From Bradyrhizobium sediminis (GTDB lineage: Bacteria > Pseudomonadota > Alphaproteobacteria > Rhizobiales > Xanthobacteraceae): a stretch of DNA of 64,000 nucleotides. The notes under the pieces were generated by a model that had not been told where the DNA came from, searched no databases, and was given only the letters and a program-made list of their open reading frames with translations. The position numbers and the translations under genes were made by a program. The DNA lies in contig NZ_CP076134.1 of the NCBI RefSeq assembly GCF_018736085.1, forward strand, positions 4,288,501 through 4,352,500, given 5' to 3'. This document shows, piece after piece, positions 58,542-64,000 of this stretch; within the stretch, counting starts at the first letter, position 1, and the number at the start of each line of letters is the position of its first letter.

Positions 58542-60050
58542 TTACGGCCCCTTCGGCCGCACGATGGCCCAGCCGATCCGCAGCAGCGGCTGGCGTCCGG
58601 TCACCAGCCATTCGAACGCCCGCGGCACTTCCGGCACCAGGCCGGGAAAGCGTTGCGCGATGTCGGCGGGCGGCGTGCCCGATGTATCGGATGCGCGCCA
58701 CACCACCACGCCGCCGGTTTCGTTGAATTTCGCCGGTGTCAGCCACGGCGTCCGTTGCGGCGCGGCATCGAGCAGCAGATGCGGACGCCCGGTATCCAGC
58801 GAAATCAGCGCCGCCAGTTGCGGATCGCCGGCCACCGCCCGCAGCCGCTGGTTGGTGCGCCGCTCAAAACTGTCGCCGAAAAAATGCGCGATCGCACGCG
58901 CAGGCAGCGAGGTCGCCACCTCGGTGCCGCCGGTCCAGGGCAGAAACAGCGTCGTCGCAGTTGCCGCGAACGCGGGCGCGAGGACGGCGAGCGCCCAGAC
59001 CGTGCGCAGGACGCGCTGACGCCGCAGATGAACCAGGTCGCCGGTCGCGACGATCACGGCCAGTCCCGACATCATCAGCGCGACGCCGGCCCCGCCCGCG
59101 ACGCCGTCGAGATTGAACAGGCCGGAGATCAGGCTTCCCGCCAGCGCAGGCGCGATGGCGAAGAAGTAAACGAAATTGCGCGCCAGCGGATCGACCGGCG
59201 GCCGATAGATGATCGGCGTCTCTTCCGGGTTGCGGTTGAGCCAGCCGGAGTTGAGCACCACCAGGACCAGGATGCCGGAAATCGCCAGCAGCAAGCCGCC
59301 GAGCAATTTGCCCCAGTGCAGCGCCCTGCCGCTGAGATCCGCAACCGCCGGCCATGGCGGCAATGCCAGCATGTCGGCGCGGATCAGCCAGACCAGCCAG
59401 GGCAGCGCCAGCACGACGATCACCAACAGCGCGAACAGCGGATCGAACGACATCAGCATGCGCCGTCCGCGGACGGTGGCGAGCGCAAAGCCTGCAATCA
59501 GCAGCAACAGGCCGATGGCGGCGGAGGTCGTCAGCAGCAAGAGTCCTGCCTCGATCGACCAGGCGAACCACGCGTTGCGCCGGTTCTGGCCGATCAACTG
59601 CCAGGAGTGCAGCAGCAGCAGCGCCCAGAGCGGACGCGCCAGCACCAGGGGACCGAACTCGGCGCCGGGCGAACTGAAGGCCGTGACCGTCAGCGTCAGC
59701 AAAATCGCGAGCACCGCCTGTTGTCCGCCGACAATGGCGCGCGCCAGCAGGAACAGTATCCAGAATGTCGCGACCGCGCAGAGCTGCGCCAGCAGATAGA
59801 CGCCGAACATGTGGTTGCCGGCGGCGCGGAACGCGATATCGGCGAGCCAGAACGCCAGCGGCGGACCGAGATCGGTGCCGACCTGGTATTCCCGGCCGAA
59901 GGCCAGCATCGTCGCGAGGTCGCCGGGCGGGCTGCGATACAACAGCAGCGGCAGGATCAGCCACAACGCCGCCTGCAGCAGCACCACGAGCCACACCACC
60001 AGCCGCGGCCGGGCGCGGATCAGTTCGACAATCAGGGAGGTGAAACGCAT
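58542..60050 (-). CDS. Polytopic glycosyltransferase-like membrane protein (PMT/ArnT-like)
   Basis: 502 residues from ATG 60050. About ten membrane segments, then a soluble C-terminal part of about 120 residues. The first loop contains REYQVGTDLGPPLAFWLADIAF, the position and style of the acidic loop of PMT/ArnT-type (GT39/83) glycosyltransferases. Likely transfers a lipid-linked sugar to an envelope acceptor; substrates unknown. The frame extends upstream of ATG 60050 without coding character. rnhB is upstream on the same strand. Confidence 0.7.
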   Translation of the reverse strand: MRFTSLIVELIRARPRLVVWLVVLLQAALWLILPLLLYRSPPGDLATMLAFGREYQVGTDLGPPLAFWLADIAFRAAGNHMFGVYLLAQLCAVATFWILFLLARAIVGGQQAVLAILLTLTVTAFSSPGAEFGPLVLARPLWALLLLHSWQLIGQNRRNAWFAWSIEAGLLLLTTSAAIGLLLLIAGFALATVRGRRMLMSFDPLFALLVIVVLALPWLVWLIRADMLALPPWPAVADLSGRALHWGKLLGGLLLAISGILVLVVLNSGWLNRNPEETPIIYRPPVDPLARNFVYFFAIAPALAGSLISGLFNLDGVAGGAGVALMMSGLAVIVATGDLVHLRRQRVLRTVWALAVLAPAFAATATTLFLPWTGGTEVATSLPARAIAHFFGDSFERRTNQRLRAVAGDPQLAALISLDTGRPHLLLDAAPQRTPWLTPAKFNETGGVVVWRASDTSGTPPADIAQRFPGLVPEVPRAFEWLVTGRQPLLRIGWAIVRPKGP

Positions 60051-60133
60051 GAAACGCCCGAAATGCCCGGCCCGCCGGCCCCGTTCGATCTCAAACGTTT
60101 GATAGAGCGCGCAAGGCGCCGACGCAACTGGCG

Positions 60134-60877
60134 CTAGATGGCGGCCGTAACCTCGGCGTCTGCGGGCGCTTCCCTCGTAAACAGATCGCGTTCGACGGTC
60201 GAGGGGTGATGCTTTTCCCGCGCGGCCACGACGGGGGCGAAGAAACGGCGGTGATGGACGCTCGGTCCGAGCCGGTCCAGCGCCTCGAGATGCTCGGGCA
60301 CGGCATAGCCCTTGTGGGATTCGAAACCATAGCCCGGGCAATCCTGCGCCAGCGCGCACATCAGCCGGTCGCGCGTCACTTTGGCGACGATCGACGCCGC
60401 CGCGATCGACAGCACCAGCCCGTCACCGCCGATCACGGCGGAGCATTCGCAGGCGACGTCGAGCCGGTCGCGGCCGTCGACGAATACATGCTGCGGCATC
60501 TCCGGCAACGCCTGCACCGCGCGCTTGAGCGCCCACAGCGAGGCGCGCAGGATATTGTCGCGATCAATCCGCGCCGGTGAACCGAACGCGACCGCAATCG
60601 ATGCGGTGGCGCAAATTTCCTCGAACAGTTCCTCGCGGCGTTCCGCCGTCAGCCGCTTGGAATCGTCGATGCCCTTGGGAATCCGCTTCGGGTCGAGCAC
60701 CACGGCGGCGGCCACCACCGGGCCCGCCAGCGGGCCGCGCCCGGCCTCGTCGCAGCCGGCGATTGGCCAGACGCCACGCTTGATCAGCGCGCGCTCGCGC
60801 CGAAAGCTCGGCGGCGCCACGGCAATCGCGCCCTTCGGCGGCTTAGCCTCGTCTTTCCCGGATTTGTCGCGACTCAT
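60134..60877 (-). CDS. rnhB: Ribonuclease HII
   Basis: Removes ribonucleotides and RNA primers from DNA-RNA hybrids. 247 residues. The catalytic DE pair is in [21 protein letters not shown], the next Asp in FVDGRDRLD and the last in KVTRDRLM. An N-terminal basic extension of about 35 residues ([15 protein letters not shown]) precedes the domain. Start ATG 60877; a longer frame upstream is not needed. Confidence 0.95.
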   Translation of the reverse strand: MSRDKSGKDEAKPPKGAIAVAPPSFRRERALIKRGVWPIAGCDEAGRGPLAGPVVAAAVVLDPKRIPKGIDDSKRLTAERREELFEEICATASIAVAFGSPARIDRDNILRASLWALKRAVQALPEMPQHVFVDGRDRLDVACECSAVIGGDGLVLSIAAASIVAKVTRDRLMCALAQDCPGYGFESHKGYAVPEHLEALDRLGPSVHHRRFFAPVVAAREKHHPSTVERDLFTREAPADAEVTAAI

Positions 60878-60957
60878 GCCGGGATCGTGGCCACAGCGAG
60901 CCCGGCGACGCAACCGGGAACTCCGGGAAATTCCCGCTATTCAGTCGCGGCGCCATA

Positions 60958-60998
60958 GCGTTTTCGGGCGTAGGCACCGGTTCGCGTAAAGAAAACGC
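60958..60998. repeat. Inverted repeat of Rhizobiales type (family E)
   Basis: GCGTTTTC (60958-60965) and GAAAACGC (60991-60998) frame TACCGGTTCGCGT-like sequence (reads CACCGGTTCGCGTAAA). I recall this motif as a very common dispersed sequence in Bradyrhizobium and Rhodopseudomonas, but only one copy is in the window. It lies between rnhB and the VOC gene. Confidence 0.55.
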
Positions 60999-61012
60999 GT
61001 CAAGACAAAAGT

Positions 61013-61468
61013 CTAATCCGGCAAATGAACCCGCCGGTCATCACCGACCTCGATGCCGGGCGCGACCACCACTTCCCAGGGATGATTGTCGGGATCGGCA
61101 AAATATCCGGAATAACCGCCGTAATCGGTCGCGTGCGCCGGTTTCAGCAGCGAAGCCCCCTTTGAGATCGCGAAATCCAGCACGGCGTCGACCTCTTCGC
61201 GCGTACTGCAATTCCATGCCAGCGTCATGCCGCGAAACCCTCGCGGCCGCGGGTCCTGCGGCAGCGTGACGTCCTGCGCCAGCTGATCCCACGGAAACAG
61301 CCCGAGCGCGGTACCGCCGGTTTCGAAGAACGCGACGGCTTCGCCTGACGCGCCAAGCTTTCGCGTGAAGCCGAGCGCTTCGTAAAATGCGATGCTGGCG
61401 CGCATATGGCTGACGCCGAGGGTGATCATGGTCAGCCGCGGGATCGGGGTCGGTAGTTTCGTATTCAT
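61013..61468 (-). CDS. VOC-superfamily (glyoxalase/bleomycin resistance-like) protein
   Basis: 151 residues. TMITLGVSHMRASIAFYEALGF opens the first beta-alpha-beta-beta-beta unit and GYSGYFADPDNHPWEVVVAPG closes the second, with glutamate as probable metal ligand. These proteins act as dioxygenases, lyases or binding proteins; the function is not evident. ATG 61468. A palindromic repeat lies directly upstream. Confidence 0.75.
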   Translation of the reverse strand: MNTKLPTPIPRLTMITLGVSHMRASIAFYEALGFTRKLGASGEAVAFFETGGTALGLFPWDQLAQDVTLPQDPRPRGFRGMTLAWNCSTREEVDAVLDFAISKGASLLKPAHATDYGGYSGYFADPDNHPWEVVVAPGIEVGDDRRVHLPD

Positions 61469-61481
61469 GCCACTTCCTTCT

Positions 61482-61593
61482 CCGTCATTGCCTGCGACAA
61501 ACGCGAAGCGTTTGCGCAAGGGAGCAAAGCGACGAAGCAATCCATCCTTGCTTGGCAAGCGATGGATTGCTTCGCTTACGCTCGCAATGACGG
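61482..61593. repeat. Palindromic interspersed repeat, family F
   Basis: CCGTCATTGCCTGCGA at the left pairs with CGCTCGCAATGACGG at the right, and GAAGCAATCCATC pairs with GATGGATTGCTTC inside, so the whole forms a two-part hairpin of about 110 bases. It separates the radical SAM gene from the VOC gene. Confidence 0.85.
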
Positions 61594-61596
61594 CTG

Positions 61597-62760
61597 CTAA
61601 AACAAACTCAATTGCTGCCCGCTGCTCTTCGGCCGCGCGAAATGATCTGATGTCAGTTTCGAGCGCCGCTTGTTGAGCCCGAGCTTCTCGCAGGCTATCT
61701 CGAACCGGCGTCCAATCATCCATGCCATCGGCCCGGTGCCCTTCATCCGCGTTCCCCACTGCGAATCGTAATCGCGGCCGCCGCGCATGTCGCGGATCAG
61801 CGTGAAGACGTGGCGGTAGCGGTCGGGATAATTCGCCATCAGCCATTCGCGGAACAGGTCGCGCACCTCAAGCGGCAGCCGCAGCAGTATATAGCTCGCT
61901 TCCTTGACGCCGGCATGCGCCGCGGCATCGAGAATGCGCTCGATCTCGGAATCGTTCAGCGCGGGGATCACGGGCGCCACCATCACCGTGGTCGGAATTC
62001 CCGCCTCCGACAATTGCCGCAGCGCTTCCAGCCGCTTTGCCGGCGTCGAGGCCCGCGGCTCCATGGTGCGCGCGAGCTGGGGATCGAGGCTCGTTACCGA
62101 CAATGCGACCTTGGCGAGGTTGCGCTTCGCCATCCGCGCCAGAATATCGATGTCGCGGGTCACCAGCGCCGATTTGGTGACGATGCCGACCGGGTGGCCC
62201 GCTCGTTCCAGCACTTCGAGAATGCCGCGCATGATCTTCCGTTCGCGCTCGATCGGCTGATAGGGATCGGTGTTGGTGCCGATCGCGATCATGCGCGGTT
62301 CGTAGTCCGGCGCCGCCAGTTCCTTTTCCAGCAGCTGCGGCGCGTCGGGCTTGGCGAACAGTTTCGATTCGAAGTCGAGGCCAGGCGACAGGCCGAGATA
62401 GGCGTGGGTCGGCCGCGCGAAGCAGTAGACGCAGCCATGCTCGCAACCGCGGTAGGGGTTGATCGAACGGTCGAAGCCGATATCGGGCGAGTCGTTACGT
62501 GTGATGACCTTGCGCGCGGTATCGAGCGCAACCGTGGTCTTGAACGGCGGCAATTCATCGAGGCTCTGCCAGCCATCGTCGAAGGCTATCCGCGCCTCGG
62601 CCTCGAAGCGGCCGCTGGCGTTGGATTGCGCGCCGCGGCCACGGCGCCGTTCGCGTTCGATCGCGACTGCGAGTTCGGGAAAGGGAGAAGGTGCACCCGC
62701 CGGCTCGGAGGGCGCCGTGACCGGCGGGTGCTTGAGGGCATGTGAGGATGCTCGGCTCAT
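61597..62760 (-). CDS. PA0069-family radical SAM protein
   Basis: 387 residues from ATG 62760. The 4Fe-4S cluster motif is NPYRGCEHGCVYCFARPTHA (CxxxCxxC); YIL.RLPLEV and the end YDSQWGTRMKGTGP are as I remember for the PA0069 family, related to SPL/DNA photoproduct-lyase-like Rad-SAM proteins. The N-terminal 45 residues are of low complexity. Function is not established. Confidence 0.85.
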   Translation of the reverse strand: MSRASSHALKHPPVTAPSEPAGAPSPFPELAVAIERERRRGRGAQSNASGRFEAEARIAFDDGWQSLDELPPFKTTVALDTARKVITRNDSPDIGFDRSINPYRGCEHGCVYCFARPTHAYLGLSPGLDFESKLFAKPDAPQLLEKELAAPDYEPRMIAIGTNTDPYQPIERERKIMRGILEVLERAGHPVGIVTKSALVTRDIDILARMAKRNLAKVALSVTSLDPQLARTMEPRASTPAKRLEALRQLSEAGIPTTVMVAPVIPALNDSEIERILDAAAHAGVKEASYILLRLPLEVRDLFREWLMANYPDRYRHVFTLIRDMRGGRDYDSQWGTRMKGTGPMAWMIGRRFEIACEKLGLNKRRSKLTSDHFARPKSSGQQLSLF

Positions 62761-62933
62761 GATCGGAACATAGCACGCATTGAGAACAAAGCAAGAACAT
62801 GAATTTCGAAATCCACAGATGGCGAAACCGCCCGCCCTGCCGCAAAAAACTGCACCGCGAAGGCTGATTTGATTGTGACAAGGTGCTAACAATTCGGCGT
62901 TTTTCACCGTTTTGAGCCAGCGAAGCCTCATTC

Positions 62934-63506
62934 ATGCTGAGCGTGATCATTCCGACCGAGGGCGTCGAACAGCAGGCCGTCGCGACCCTTGCGGCGCTGG
63001 TGCCCGGCGCCGCCGCAGGCATCGTTCGCGAGGTGCTGCTGGTCGACCGCTCCGGCACCGGCGTGATCGAGCGCGTGGCCGACGTCGCCGGCTGCCGCTT
63101 CCTGGCTTTCGAGGGATCCCGCGCAGCGGCGCTGGCCGCAGGCGCCCGGCAGGCCCGCTCGCCCTGGCTGATGTTCCTGCATGCCGGCGCGGTGCTGGAC
63201 GGAGGCTGGATCGAGGAGACCACCCAGTTCATCCAGGGCGTCTCCTCGAGCGGCCGCCCCCGCGCCGGGATCTTCCGCTATGCGCGCTCGCCCTATGCCG
63301 ACACCCGCTGGCGCGACGGCTTCAAATTCGTGGCCCGGATGATCACGGGGCCGTCGGCGGAACAGGGGCTGCTGATCGCCCGGGACCATTACGACCGGCT
63401 CGGCGGCTACGCGCCGGACGCCCGCCGCTCCGAGGCCCGGCTGTTGCGCCAACTTGGCCGCTCCTCTCGCACCCAGCTGCGTAGCCGGATCATGGTCGTC
63501 GCCTGA
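62934..63506 (+). CDS. Small family-2-like glycosyltransferase
   Basis: 190 residues. LSVIIPTEGVEQQAVATLAAL, EVLLVDRSGTGVIERVADV and the WLMFLHAGAVLDGGWIEE segment match the N-terminal half of GT-A glycosyltransferases; DHYDRLGGYAPDARRSEARL is the acceptor-side motif. The DxD-like position reads HAGA, where an Asp is usual, so activity is uncertain. Length is short compared with normal GT2 proteins. Confidence 0.7.
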   Translation: MLSVIIPTEGVEQQAVATLAALVPGAAAGIVREVLLVDRSGTGVIERVADVAGCRFLAFEGSRAAALAAGARQARSPWLMFLHAGAVLDGGWIEETTQFIQGVSSSGRPRAGIFRYARSPYADTRWRDGFKFVARMITGPSAEQGLLIARDHYDRLGGYAPDARRSEARLLRQLGRSSRTQLRSRIMVVA

Positions 63507-63590
63507 ACATCCTGGACCCGGGAGGGCCCGGACCAAAAATCGCGAAAACAACCCCATGCAAAGTAGAACTGGCAGGGCTGACACCGCGAT

Positions 63591-63632
63591 ATACTTGCCA
63601 AAGTCAAATAATTAATTGATAATGGCAAGTAT
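63591..63632. promoter_or_regulatory. Perfect inverted repeat upstream of MarR-type gene
   Basis: ATACTTGCCA (63591-63600) and TGGCAAGTAT (63623-63632) are perfect 10-bp complements separated by 22 AT-rich bases (about three helical turns centre to centre). The right arm is 12 bases before the MarR-type start, suggesting an autoregulatory operator pair. Confidence 0.6.
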
Positions 63633-63643
63633 CGAGGTGTGTG

Positions 63644-64000
63644 ATGTCCCCAAACGATTTCGACGGCCAGGTCGCTGCGATCCGCGGTTTCAGCCGCTTC
63701 TACACCCGCAAGCTCGGCATCATCGAGCCGAAGCTGCTGCATAGTTCTTTCACCCTGCAGGAGGCGCGCATCCTCTACGAGATCGCGCATCGCCCCGCCT
63801 GCACCGCAACCGACTTGACCCGCGACCTCGGCCTCGATCCCGGCTTCCTGAGCCGGACCCTGCAGGGGCTGCAGCGCCGTCAGATCGTGACGCGAAAGCC
63901 GTCGAAGGATGACGGCCGGGTCAACGAGCTCTCGCTGACCGCCAAGGGCCGCACCGCGCAAGCCGAACTCGAACGCCGCGCGCGCGAGGAGGTCGGCACA
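63644..64000 (+). CDS. MarR-type regulator, N-terminal part (possibly MarR-GNAT)
   Basis: The first 119 residues are a winged-helix MarR domain: FTLQEARILYEIAHR, then ATDLTRDLGLDPGFLSRTLQ (recognition helix region) and the wing RKPSKDDGRVNELSLTAKG. Long relatives in this group carry a C-terminal GNAT domain, but the window ends before it can be seen. Start ATG 63644. Confidence 0.85.
   Translation, partial: MSPNDFDGQVAAIRGFSRFYTRKLGIIEPKLLHSSFTLQEARILYEIAHRPACTATDLTRDLGLDPGFLSRTLQGLQRRQIVTRKPSKDDGRVNELSLTAKGRTAQAELERRAREEVGT

Noticed and set aside
58524..60137. 537-residue Gln/Arg-rich plus-strand frame
   Set aside because: Antisense of the membrane glycosyltransferase-like gene; glutamine richness reflects leucine codons (CAG/CTG) on the real strand.

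Overview
The window comes from a GC-rich alphaproteobacterium, most probably a Bradyrhizobium / Rhodopseudomonas / Afipia relative (Nitrobacteraceae). I infer this from the gene content, from the many interspersed palindromic repeats of the kind found in that family, and from typical small proteins (DUF2007, DUF3096, DUF1236, TIGR02301-like). No database search was possible, so all names rest on motifs and family knowledge.

Region 1 (1-9926) looks like the right-hand part of a genomic island. It begins with the tail of an IS630-type transposase and ends in an N-terminally truncated tyrosine recombinase lying against the 3' end of a tRNA-Pro(CGG) gene, the usual layout of a tRNA-integrated island. 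Its cargo is unusual: an apparently intact two-subunit DNA topoisomerase VI (B then A, ATGA overlap), an enzyme typical of archaea and plants and rare in bacteria; a BenE-type permease; and an operon for a 2-oxo acid dehydrogenase (E1 alpha, E1 beta, E2) plus a Glu/Leu/Phe/Val-type dehydrogenase. Topoisomerase VI and the dehydrogenase operon are each preceded by an FNR/FixK-like palindrome, which suggests shared low-oxygen control.

Region 2 (9927-33264) is chromosomal housekeeping: Sua5, an FAD-linked oxidase, a GNAT protein, two Nudix proteins, a racemase-like protein, an SRAP/HMCES protein, dihydroorotase (with a QxH variant of the metal motif), YgfZ, Tag, an HD hydrolase, a CX5R phosphatase-like protein, a Nudix-winged-helix regulator resembling NadQ, a DUF2339 membrane protein, two chemoreceptors with almost identical signalling domains, an AcuI-like oxidoreductase and an MFS transporter.

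Region 3 (33265-42900) holds nadA-nadB-nadC behind two similar palindromes that are good candidate NadQ operators, then a SleB-like cell-wall hydrolase, pyruvate phosphate dikinase with a histone-like basic N-terminal tail, and two small proteins.

Region 4 (42900-49000) is repeat-rich and rearranged: three or more palindromic repeats, a decayed second copy of the 3' end of glyS, an exported protein of unknown function between the two glyS ends, and a DUF559 nuclease-like gene wedged between glyQ and glyS and bounded start to stop by inverted copies of one palindromic repeat.

Region 5 (49000-64000) carries SppA, a TrmN6-like methyltransferase, DUF2007, polyprenyl diphosphate synthase, a LysE exporter, ispE, a TPR protein, ETF-quinone oxidoreductase, a family-4-like uracil-DNA glycosylase lacking part of the usual Fe-S ligand set, a membrane glycosyltransferase-like protein, RNase HII, a VOC protein, a PA0069-type radical SAM protein, a small glycosyltransferase and the start of a MarR-type regulator with a perfect 10-bp inverted repeat in front of it.
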